Assembly (NCBI RefSeq): GCF_003473485.1
Contig: NC_053047.1
Location: forward strand, 11,237,001-11,301,000
Length of the DNA: 64,000 nucleotides
DNA from: Medicago truncatula
Lineage: Eukaryota > Streptophyta > Magnoliopsida > Fabales > Fabaceae
Direction: 5' to 3'
Both the position numbers and the translations under genes were made by a program. Below, piece after piece: positions 1-10,300 of the stretch (positions are counted from its first letter, which is position 1; every line of letters begins with the position of its first letter). The notes below the pieces were generated by a model. It saw nothing but the letters and a program-made list of their open reading frames with translations. It had not been told where the DNA came from and did not search any database.

Positions 1-87
1 AAATGCACGCCGCTCCATTTCACAACTCGATCAAAGTAAATGAAAAAATGATTTGAATTAGTATTTTATGAGCATTGGTATTTGCAG

Positions 88-3000
88 CTAATCGCCAGTT
101 TTTCTGTATTCAGGCTTCAGCTCATAGGTGCCTTGATTAGTTCCTTTGTTATTGTAGACACAAAGATCTTTCAGTATATCTTTCAGAAATTGCTGCACAG
201 AAAAGTATAATCCGTTAGATGTAACACATTACTAGTTAAACACAGGCACAACTGGATATATACAAACAAATATTCAATAACCAAGTATGTCATACAGTAA
301 GGTATATACATATATGTATAAACTATAATAGCCATCATCATATTATAATAGTTGAAAATCTCCCAAAAATTCTCTGAATGATAGATCTACTCAATTGCAT
401 AAATATAATCAAATGGGTCTACGAGCATTAACCATAGATTCATGTTTACGTATACTTGAAGCAATTGGAGTCTATGAAACACCGAGACAAACATAGATAC
501 TGATATGTTGACACCAATAGTAATTTGAGAAAATGAAAGTGATTTATGTAACAACGATATTTTTTAGTGTCATGTCGGCGACGGACACTGAACACACCTT
601 TGATCTGAAATGTTGGTGCTACATAGATTAAAATTCATTTTGTAATTTAAATGCTCAATGACTACATAATTAAACTAAAGCTGGATTTTGAGAGAAAGAT
701 ATTAGTCAAAGCAGTAGTAGCACTTACTTCAGGTTGGTCAGTTTCTTGTACGAGGTTTCTCAAACTCCAATTTGACTGTTTTTCAAATTTCTTAAACAGA
801 GACTCTTCTACTTCTCCACGGTTTCCTCTTGTTCTCTTCGTATCTGTTCCTCGCCCTTGAGGTTTCTTCTTAATATTATCCTAATGCAACAAATCAACTT
901 CTTTTACATCTCAAGTATTAAAAAAGATAACATAATTAAGCTATATTTTATAGTCTTTTTATCTCATTATCATAGTTTAAAATTGTTATCCGCAACCACA
1001 ATTGCAACCGCAATATAAAGGTTTTAGAGATCTCCGCAAGGAAATCGCTGCAATTGCAGCCCTATTTGCGTGCATTTTGTCGCAGTATCAAAGTTCACAG
1101 AGGAACCACAACTGCAACCAAAATTTAGAAGCATGCTCATTATTAAACTGAAAACAACGGTATGATGGTAAGTTATAAAACTTCTCAAGTGAAGCACATG
1201 ATGATGCCAGAAGAAGGAAAGTTTCTTTTGGCATGAAAATGCAATCATCGAGACAGAAATCAGTCACAATAGGAAGATGAAGAAGAATAAGGAATTTATT
1301 TACCTTAGTAGGTCCAGAAGAAACTGAAAAAGTGATCCCTGGCATTGGCCTCATACGAGCTCCATTATCATTGCCAATAACCTGAAAATAGAGTTCAGGT
1401 GAAGTCAAAGGTAAATAAAATGTTTGCCAAAATCATTGGATCAAATCATATAAAGAGAATGAAAACCATTAGAAAACCTGTATCTGTCTGTTTTTGACCA
1501 TATACTTTTTTGTCCTTTCGCGACAGAGTTTCCCGTAGACTTCAAGGTTTTGATCATGTGGCTTCATGTCAAACTTGTTCACTATTTTTCCCTCCACAGA
1601 TACCTTTCCTACAATATGCCAAATATCTCAACGGCTTCATTTACATTTTTCTGAATTAGAGACTTCCTATCTAGTTATATCCTTACTATGGTTTACTATT
1701 TAAAAATAAAATATCAAATATCATTAAACAAACAATAAAATATGAAAGAAACACATAAATAAATCGATAAAAAAAAAAAAAAAAAAAAAAGGATAGCCTC
1801 TTGTATAGTAAAGTATGTCCATCTACAGTAGACCCCTAAAGGATTCGACCCTTCCCTCGACTTTGTGGTGAAGAGAGGTTCGCAACTCCAGGTTGCTCAT
1901 AGGAAACTTATTCAGTAATTTTAAGTTATGTGTCAATGAGCTTCGGTTAAGGTTGAATTGATTGAGAGTATCCAAGTTCACTTATCTTCCGACTTAACTC
2001 CAAATTACCAAGGCCATTTCCCCTAATAACTGGGGGGTTAAGACCGAAATGAAAAACAGTTAGCGGATATTGTACATTGTACATAAATAACACGAAGGAA
2101 TGAAACGGGGGCTAGCTAGTCATCTGGGATAGTACATTGTTAGAACTGGTATAGCATAAAAAAATTACATAAATAATTCTTTTTGATGTCTTACAAAGGA
2201 ACACTACCATAGAACTATTGAACAAAACATTAAAACAGAGAGTCCTTTGTTTCAGGAAAGAAATGAAAATAGGAATGAAAGTTATAACTGACTTTCACAA
2301 TTCAACAATAAAATGTTTAACCTTTTCATCTTAAACTCTAAACTCAGAATCTCTCATTTGTTTGGATCGTTGATTGTTGAAGTCTGATATTATCATTTCA
2401 TATAAAACAAATTTCAACACATGTAATGGTTGAAAAGAAGGAAAATATATTGAGGTAGGTACCTTGTGTTGAGTCGGAAAAGACCGACATAGGAACGAAG
2501 GCTTTGGACATATCCATATCAAAACATCTTGGTGTATCTCCAACTTGATTTCCACCCAACTCCATTGTAAACTGACCAGTTTATTATTTCACTAAACAAT
2601 CAAACTTTTTTAAAATAACAAAACGAAAATTACAGGGGAAATGTGTTATTAATAAAAGAACTATGTATACTTTGAAACTATGTATACTTTTTAGGCTTAA
2701 TAGCAGTTTTCGCCTCCTAACTTTAGCGAAGTTGTGATTTTGGACTCCTAAGAAAAAAAACTACAAAACTGCCCTCTAAGTTTTGCAACTGTAGCAGTTT
2801 TGGCCCCCCAAGGCCAATTTTTGGAAGAAAAAAAAAAAAACATGTGGCATCTCACTTAGGGTCCCACGTCAGCGTAGATCAAGTCAAAATTGGCCTTGGG
2901 GGCCAAAACTGCCACAGATGCAAAACTTAGGGGGCGGTTTTGTAGTTTTTTTTCTTAGGGGGCCAAAATCACAACTTTGGAAAAGTTAGGGGGCTAAAAC

Positions 3001-3947
3001 TGCTATTATGCCTAAAAAAAATAAAGGTTAACTGTGTTTTTGGTCCCGATAAACTATGTATACTTTGAATTATTACCAACACTCGCAACCGAAAACAAAG
3101 GTGCCGAAACAAGGCGGAACACCTAGAGGCCAAAAACATACCCCAAAGGTCAAGCCTAACCCACCTATACAAAGGAAATGTGCCTACACCACAACACTAC
3201 CCTGCCAAAACAGACAGACAGCCAAACAAAAGGAACATAACTAGCCTAAGCTTGCTATAAACCAAACTAACTAGCCCAAAAGCCTCTGGCAGTGTGCTTT
3301 ACGGTCTAACAAACAGCAGCTCCAACCACACAAACAGAACCGCTGCACAAACAGTAGCCGAACCCTCACACCAGAAGACAGAAAACACCAGTAAGCACCT
3401 GTGCACATTATACCAGCCCCACTCAAGAACTACAAAGGCAATCTCTTGGGTTCCAACATCATTCATAAAACAAACATGTCGGAATTGTTAGCCGAGTTAA
3501 CCCCCACCTCCACGACAACACTTTTACTTCATCCACTAGCTCCGGCATCGAAATCACTCCATTGTTGAAAATGAAATTGTTTCTAGCTTTCCATAAGACC
3601 CAAATCGTTGAATGCTAAATGAGACTCATCCCCTTTGTTTCCTTTTTGTTCCTCGACATACTATTCCATGTTTCCAACATTCCCAATGGTTAAACAAATT
3701 TGGCAGCATTATCATCTCCCCTTGTAACCATAATAGTAACCCTAACCACACATTACGCACCACAATGCAATGCATGAATAAATGTCCATCTGTTTCCTCC
3801 TCCGTATCACACAACACACAAATTCGAGAGGCATTAATCGGAAGGACATTCCTCCTAGCAAGGTTTATCCGTGTCGGAATACGGTGAGTAATTGTTATGG
3901 GGATTATGGAGACTGAAATCAACTTATTTAGCTCATAAGAGCAGTGC

Positions 3948-3989
<42 letters not shown>

Positions 3990-4996
3990 TTCAACGCAAT
4001 ATCTTTTTTTTTATTAAGACCCAATTTGGATAAACAACTTATTTGATGCTTATAGCAAAAATCATGATGAACACTCAAGTATAAGTTATTTCTAAAGCAA
4101 AAGATAAAATAAAGTTAAATTGTTTTCATACGAGAATTAAGTTATTCATAAGCTATCTCAAAGAACTAATGAAAACAAGTTGTTTTCATAAGTTATTTGA
4201 AACCGTCTCACAAACCGTATGTCAGTATATAACCTCAAATAAAACAATTTAAACAACGCTAAAATTCATATGGGTCAAACCAAATCACAACGTCCCATAT
4301 AAATAAATTTCAATCAATAAAAAAGAATGATTTTTTATAAATGTATCGTAACTGTACCTCGCAGTGTAGCTAGTGACAATTGGTTTGTTGGGGTGTGGGT
4401 TCGAACCTTCAATATGTATGTATGATTCTCTCCACCAAACTATTATTTTCATGGGATAGCCTAGCAGCCAAACTCACACACTAGTGTGGAGAAGTAGGGA
4501 ATCTAAGGTTTGAAACCTCTACATTATAATGTTCATGCAGCTACCAACCGAGCTACCATTGCTAACATTATTCTGAACCCTAAAAATTAACAATTTTGAT
4601 ATGATATGGTACATTATGAAACACCCTTTTGATATGATATTAAAGGGGAACAAGTGATGAACATAACAACACAAGAAAAAACACACGCATGCATGCATGA
4701 AAATCAAAAACAACAACAACGATGATGACGAAAATGCAAACCTCGGGTTGAGCAGAATCCTTGAGAGGATCAATGGAGACGACGACCTTAGCAACAGGAA
4801 GAGAAGAGTCAGAAGAAGATGGTCCCCGCAAAGATTGAGCCACAACCGGCGGACATTTCATCAACCAAACCGGTGCATCTGCCTTTGAAGTGTCGACGTA
4901 ACCACCGACACGTCCGCCACCACCGCCGCCGCTGTTGTTTTTCTCTTTGGTTCCGCCGCTGCCGTATTCGTCCACCCGTTCCTCCTTCTTTATCAT
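88..4996 (-). CDS. Transcription initiation factor IIF beta subunit (TFIIF small subunit, RAP30 homologue)
   Basis: Six exons join in frame: 4996-4742, 2571-2463, 1608-1478, 1381-1304, 880-728 and 192-88, giving 276 aa with GT-AG introns. TFIIF beta pairs with TFIIF alpha, binds RNA polymerase II and delivers it to the promoter. The N-terminal 30 residues are charged and glycine-rich. The dimerisation region then starts near residue 35 with DTSKADAPVWLMKCPPVVAQ and continues through FTMELGG, KFDMKPHDQN and YGKLCRERTKKYMVKNRQIQ (about residues 85-165). The PMPG motif follows near residue 175. The C-terminal winged helix (about 205-265) contains NWSLRNLVQETDQPEQFLK and YNNKGTNQGTYELKPEY. The length is close to the roughly 260 aa of plant homologues. 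Intron 1 (2.2 kb) carries a MITE, a LINE remnant and a SINE-like repeat. The start at 4996 is the only Met ahead of the conserved region in this exon. Assignment rests on family recognition; the splice sites are inferred from sequence. Confidence 0.93.
545..640. repeat. Partial hAT-like MITE copy (GTGTCGG family) in intron 5 of the TFIIF gene
   Basis: The stretch has the family's GTGTC and GACAC motifs and ends with the typical GGTGCTACATAG-like edge. It belongs to the same family as the complete copies at 39516-39681 and 46187-46356. It is truncated and no target duplication is visible. It also lies inside the segment that is repeated, inverted, at 5983-6385. Confidence 0.45.
2694..3012. mobile_element. 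Foldback MITE in intron 1 of the TFIIF gene
   Basis: Two arms of about 120 bp are inverted copies of each other. Both start with GGCWTAATAGCAGTTTT and share GTTGTGATTTTGG and the GGCCCCC-rich blocks. The short centre has no coding capacity. Flanking TTTTA/TAAAA allows several possible ends, so the target duplication is unclear. Related elements with long arms occur at 14265-14538 and 56758-57210, and the Pack-MULE at 60206-61630 has similar termini. Confidence 0.75.
3053..3922 (-). mobile_element. L1-type LINE remnant: end of ORF2 and 3' region
   Basis: On the minus strand, 3922-3626 encodes a reverse-transcriptase zinc-binding (zf-RVT) stretch with the C-x2-C...H-x4-C pattern (VLCDTEEETDGHLFMHC). 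It is followed between about 3640 and 3480 by the LINE C-terminal signatures VLWKARNN, EVKVLSWRW and TIPTCLFYE, interrupted by stops. No complete ORF survives. It sits in TFIIF intron 1, in the same orientation as the gene. Confidence 0.75.
3949..3988. repeat. (AC)n microsatellite
   Basis: About 20 uninterrupted AC dinucleotides in TFIIF intron 1, directly beside the LINE remnant. Confidence 0.97.
4505..4570 (-). mobile_element. tRNA-derived SINE-like head
   Basis: On the minus strand there is an A-box-like TAGCTCGGTTGGTAG followed about 35 bases later by a B-box-like GGTTTCAAACC. This is the arrangement of an internal Pol III promoter in plant SINEs. It lies in TFIIF intron 1; the tail is not clear. 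Confidence 0.45.
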
Positions 4997-5391
4997 TGTC
5001 GCAAAATTCGTTCTTGTTCGTTCTTCTCGTTACTGTAATATTCAGATACAATGTTAAGCCTTCAGTCCCTCTCGCATATTTATGAGTAATGATATTTTTT
5101 AACAACTTTTGTGACAACTCACTCTCATACTTTCATTGTATTTTTATTCTCTCTCTTCTTTTTTTTCTCTCTCTATTGTTGTTATTGTCCAGTAAAAAGA
5201 GAGGAAAAAGGTTGTCACTAAAAGTTGTTGGAAATTGGTTGTCAAAATATCATTACTCTATATTTATATAGGGAAAAAGACAAATTAGTCCTTCACCGAA
5301 TCGTTATTTTTATCCGACGCAGAACAAAAATAACGATTCGGACTCAGTTGAGTTTATTTTTTGTCATGACTAAATTAGATTTAAGAAAAAT

Positions 5392-5528
5392 AGAAATGCT
5401 AGCAACACATATTTTAACGCATCCACCAAATTTATACGGGACCCGATTTGGTGCGACCTATATGAATTTTAACCGATCAAAGAGAGCGTGTTGAAAAGTG
5501 TGTTAAAATGTGTGTTTCTAGCATTTCT
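5392..5528. mobile_element. Short MITE with AGAAATGCTAG termini
   Basis: The element starts AGAAATGCTAGCAACAC and ends with the inverse (GTGTGTTTCTAGCATTTCT), giving about 28 bp terminal inverted repeats around a noncoding 137-bp element. It lies about 400 bp upstream of the TFIIF start. Confidence 0.7.
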
Positions 5529-5631
5529 CCTAAGGAAAATTGTGACGGACTAAATTAAGTTTTTATTTTTATTTTTATTTATATTATATTAATATTTTAA
5601 AATTTGAGTTACTCCATGACACTTTGGCCCC

Positions 5632-5865
5632 GTTTCAAATGAGCTTTATGAAAAATGACTTATACAAATAAATAAGTTTTTATCTTAATTCATAAGTTCT
5701 TATTAACAAAAATTATACTCTTTTTTTTTTTTTTGACAAAGAAAATTATACTTTTATAAACTGTTTTTTCATAAACTACATTAACAAGTTTATAAATAAT
5801 ACATAAATATTTATTTGCATAAACTCTAAAATAAGCTAATTCAAGCATAGCCTTTGAAATTTTTA
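5632..5865. mobile_element. MITE of the 'CAAATAAATAAG' foldback family
   Basis: The arms contain ACAAATAAATAAGTTTTTA near the left and its inverse TATTTATTTGCATAAAC near the right. The same family, better preserved, lies at 30690-30895. It is noncoding. Confidence 0.55.
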
Positions 5866-5982
5866 TTTTTTTTGTTAACTATGTGATTATTACTAGGGAC
5901 TTTTTTTTTTTTTTTTTTTTTTTTTAAGGAATGTGATTATTAGGGATTTGGGTATTGTTTTGACTAATATTTTTCTATTAAA

Positions 5983-6385
5983 ATCCAGCTTTAGTTTTAT
6001 TATATACGTAGTCATTGAACATTTAAATTACAAAATAAATTTTAATATACATAGCACCAACACTTTCAGATCAAAGATGTTTTGGTGACTGACACTAGCA
6101 TGATTCTAACAAATATGTTTTGTTACATCAATTAATTTTATTTTTTTAAATTATTGTTGGTGTCAACATAGTAATATCAATATGTGTTAGTGATGCTTCA
6201 TTGATTTTAATTGTTTCAAGTAGATGTAGACATGAATATATCGTTGATGCTTATAGACTCATTTAATTATATTTTTTCAATTGAACTACTGTACGAAATG
6301 GGTTTACCATTCGGAGAATTTTTGGGTGATTTTCCACTATTAAGATATTGATGATGCCTATATTGTATACATGATGATGGGTGGT
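5983..6385 (+). repeat. Inverted partial copy of TFIIF intron 5
   Basis: Read on the plus strand this segment matches the reverse complement of about 300-720, the last intron of the TFIIF gene. The match includes AAATCCAGCTTTAG, ACATTTAAATTACAAAAT, the MITE fragment and GAGAATTTTTGGG. It starts just inside the intron next to exon 5 and stops before exon 6, so no coding sequence is duplicated. It is diverged but easily alignable. The rest of 4997-7330 shows only MITEs and AT-rich DNA; no gene is seen there. Confidence 0.75.
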
Positions 6386-6973
6386 GGTGCAAATTCGTCG
6401 CAATTGCGCATTGCTCATTCGTCAAGAAATGAGTTTGGAATTAACTGGGTTTGAAGAATCCATGGGATCTAAGCTATCATTAGTTGAGTTTGGAATTAAC
6501 TCCCGCCATAATAAACGTGTGTCATGTGGGACCCATTCAAAAATTTAAGAATCTAAAATAAGGAACCATGCATTGGAGATGCTCTTAACCTTATTGCATG
6601 TGAGACAAATGGAAGTTGCATGTGCTTAAAGTGACAAGTAGAATTATGGACAGTTGCATGCAATACACTTGTCTTCTTGCATGCATCTAACCATCTTAGT
6701 AGTTCTTCACCTATAAATAAGATTCATGTCAATGCACTCAATCATCATTCAAGTAGAACACTTGTTAAGAATTCAAAAAATGAAACAATTCATAAGTATT
6801 ACATAGAAAAAGTTGCTTACCATTTCTAAAATAAAATTGCTATTTTTGACTTTTTAACGGTTCCCTTAAATCAAAGTTTGCTTTCTGCTGCTATGGTTTT
6901 CTTTATATATTATATACATGATTACCATCAATTATCCACTGATTTCTAAGAAACAAATTACCATAATGTAATA

Positions 6974-7118
6974 CTCCCTCCGTTTCAAAATATAAGCAAA
7001 TTTTACTTTTTAGGTTCATTCATTTAATGATGTATGTGATCTATATTATAAACCACATACATCATTAATTGAATGAACCTAAAAAGTAAAATTTGCTTAT
7101 ATTTTGAAACGGAGGGAG
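6974..7118. mobile_element. Stowaway MITE
   Basis: It starts CTCCCTCCGTTTCAAAATAT and ends with the exact inverse (…GGAGGGAG). It is flanked by TA on both sides (6972-6973, 7119-7120) and forms an almost perfect hairpin over its length. This is the diagnostic layout of the Tc1/mariner-related Stowaway family. Confidence 0.95.
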
Positions 7119-7330
7119 TACACTTTTATCAGTCAAACATTAAAAACCAAAGGACAACCAAAAAAATGTCTTCAAAACTAGGTTACATTTCAAGGATTTC
7201 TTTGAAAGCAAAAATGAGCCACCTTAAAAAAACTATGTTTGACATAAGGATGTCTTCATCAAACAAGGTGGTTGGCTATCATCACTAACTCAAGACAACC
7301 TAAGAGTAGCATGTTATCTCCAAATGACCT

Positions 7331-10300
7331 TCAAGTAGGCTTCTTGGTCTTCTTCTTCGAAACACTTGCTATAGCATCGCATAATTCTCTTTTACGTTTG
7401 TTGTTCGGGTTTTCATCGCCATCCATGCTTTCAGAATTCTTGCTCTGGACTTCAAGAGCATCCCTGACAAAAAAGTTTAATCTCCACAAGGTAGACTCAC
7501 TCTGCATAGAAAAACGATATACTCGTTAACATATGGATTATATAATCATTATGATATCAATTTGATACAAACCGAAGTAATTCAACCCAAGGAACAACAA
7601 TTCTATTTGTGTTACGACCTGAGCGTCGATGTCAAGATCCACCTCGTCAGCATTTGCTTGGAAGTTTGGATTAGTTTGGGCAACAATATCCAATGCTCTT
7701 CTAAGATCGTCAGGAGACAGTTTGGTGAGAGCAATTCCAAGATTTCTCTTTTCTTCAGTTGACATTTTTCTGTAACAAGTTTTCTCAAATTTAGCTTAGC
7801 GGGAGTGACAGTATTTTAGATGACGAGACAGAGGCAGTGAGGAATGTACGAAATGAAGGGCAAAACTATTCGACAAGTTAATTGCGTTTAGTAATTAGCA
7901 CTTAAACCTAGTAAATGTTAGTAAAATATTAAGATTCAAGTAAAATATACTGTGTTTCCTAGAACAATAAAACATGCACACGAACTCATATGTATAGGCA
8001 AAAATATATGATAGGTTTTTTTTAATAAATTTATAAGGAAACACCGTGTAACTGCTAACCTGCATTTTTTAACAACCATCTCCCGGAGCTCTTCTAAATG
8101 TACATCAACTTCATCCAGCTGAACAAAATAAAACGCAGTACCATCTTTAATACGCATGAAAAAATCAATAGATTTTTTATCAAATTCATGAAGTAGTAAA
8201 TCCCTAACGAATACCTCATTACTCAAGTCTCTAGCCATTTTAGCATGAACTGCTTCTTGAGCAAATTGCATGGCTAACCGTGCTTCAGCTTCTTCCTCTT
8301 CTCGTCTAGTTTCCTACAATTCAATAACCCCAGATGATAACAAGTAAGTGCCAAGAGGTTGTTTTTAAGACAATATTTAACAAATTTTGAACATGAAATA
8401 GGACCACAATATTGATCAATTTGTAATCAAATTCCATCCAACACAACAGTTGGTTAAAGGAAACAAATAGTTGGAATTAAGTTACCTCTTCACCAACTCT
8501 AGGCAGGAATTGCAACCATTTCTCCTCAAACTTTTCCAGTAACGTTTTTGCCATCACATGAACATCACTTCTTTCGTCATTATATTTCATAGCATTTTTG
8601 AAAACCAACCTTACATCAGCACATGCTTCACGAACATGCTTATATCCAGTACCGTCATTAGCCTCTATTTGGTTCTTAATGGTGTTGAAATCCATGGGCT
8701 TGTCAATGATCTAGCATGCATCATATTACAACAGATCAATCAAAAATCGAAAGATTCAGTCACTTAATGAAGGGCATGTTTGTTTACGCAAAAAAAATCA
8801 GAGCTTTTAATTAAATATGCCTTTTAGTTTTATAAACAGCACAAAGGGACCGTAAGTGTATTAATTAATCCAATACTACAAAAAATATATGCCAATTATT
8901 TCAAAAAAAATTACTTTCTTTCAATAGTATTATGAAATTTGGGGCCTAACTCATCCTTACAAAACCGGCTTGTAAGGTGAGGAGTGTCTCCTCTTTATAA
9001 ACTCTTCTCAAGAGTGTTATCTGTCCAATGTGGGACTAAATCCACCCCCTCAAAGCCAACACAATGAAGATGTTGGAGGCTGCAACGAAGGCTAACCAAA
9101 GGTCGCAATTTAGGCGACTAGGGACGGACTGCAATTAAGGCGGAATTTCCAACAAGTATTTATTAGAAGAGAGTGAGTTTCAGGTCAAGATAAAAATAGA
9201 AGAAAAGAGAAGCAACGGTTCTTATTGAGAGTCTCACATTAGATGCGACATGGCCTAAAAAAGGTGGGCATCCTAGAAAAGACGGCCATTAGGGAATAAA
9301 AAGGGAGGGGGCAAAACCCATATCAGTCATGAACTATTTTGCATATTTAAACTGATCCTGGTAGCAGGCATTGTCCACAAGGTTGTCTCGAGAAGTTTCT
9401 ATCAATCAACGTTGTTTTCTTCTAATGTAAATGTAACATTGGAAAACTTGCATGCGTATATGAACCATACCTCATAATAATCATTTAAGCCAAGGCCCTC
9501 TACATCCACTGGTTGCATAAAAGGCCAAGCCCATTTGTGTTGTGTCATCTGATAGAAAAAAGAGCATCAGAGATTTAGTTTATAATTCAAAAATATACAG
9601 AGCCATTCACTATCCTAACCTCATCTGTCATCTACCACTCGGACAACTTTCACCTAAATGCGTACAGGCTCAATCAATGTACAAAGGGTACATAAAAAAA
9701 ATATTTAGATCTGAATCAGGAGGGAAAATGCAAGTAATCACACCATGTGACATCACAAAATGAAATATTAACAATATTTTATGACGACGGTTCTACCGAC
9801 ACAAAACTTCTTAAATAGAGGTTTATCAATGATCAAAAATGGTTTGAAATAGAGGCACAATAAAACGCATTTCTCCATCTTGTCAGCCAAAAACACAGAA
9901 CGAAGTCAAAGTCACCAAGCACTTCATTTTGCATATTTATCACATAATTCTAACTGAAAGGGCAATTGCCAGTAAAAAATCAATGCGGAAAAGAAGAGAA
10001 AAAAACCTGAAAGTTGGTTTGGTTTTCAAATGCAAAAAATAAAACAGAAATAAATAAACAAGAGCCTCAATACAAACATTCGACTATTTGAGTATCCCCA
10101 ATCAAAATTTAATGGGATCCCCTGAGATATTTTATAGTCCATTCAGTAATACCAATGTCACTACTACTTGTCCTATAGCAAGCTTCTCATTTTTCCGCGG
10201 TCCATTCACTATTGCATTATCTATAACTGTTATACTTGGTTCAAATCCCCTTTCGTGGATCTAAATAAGGCACTTGCAGCTATCTATATCTTTCAAATAA

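Noticed and set aside
2656..3072. Three copies of AACTATGTATACTTT as a target duplication for the LINE or MITE
   Set aside because: Two of the copies lie on the same side and none abuts the inverted repeats, so the origin cannot be decided.
8558..8767. 69-codon plus-strand frame
   Set aside because: Antisense to the bromodomain exon of the GTE gene.
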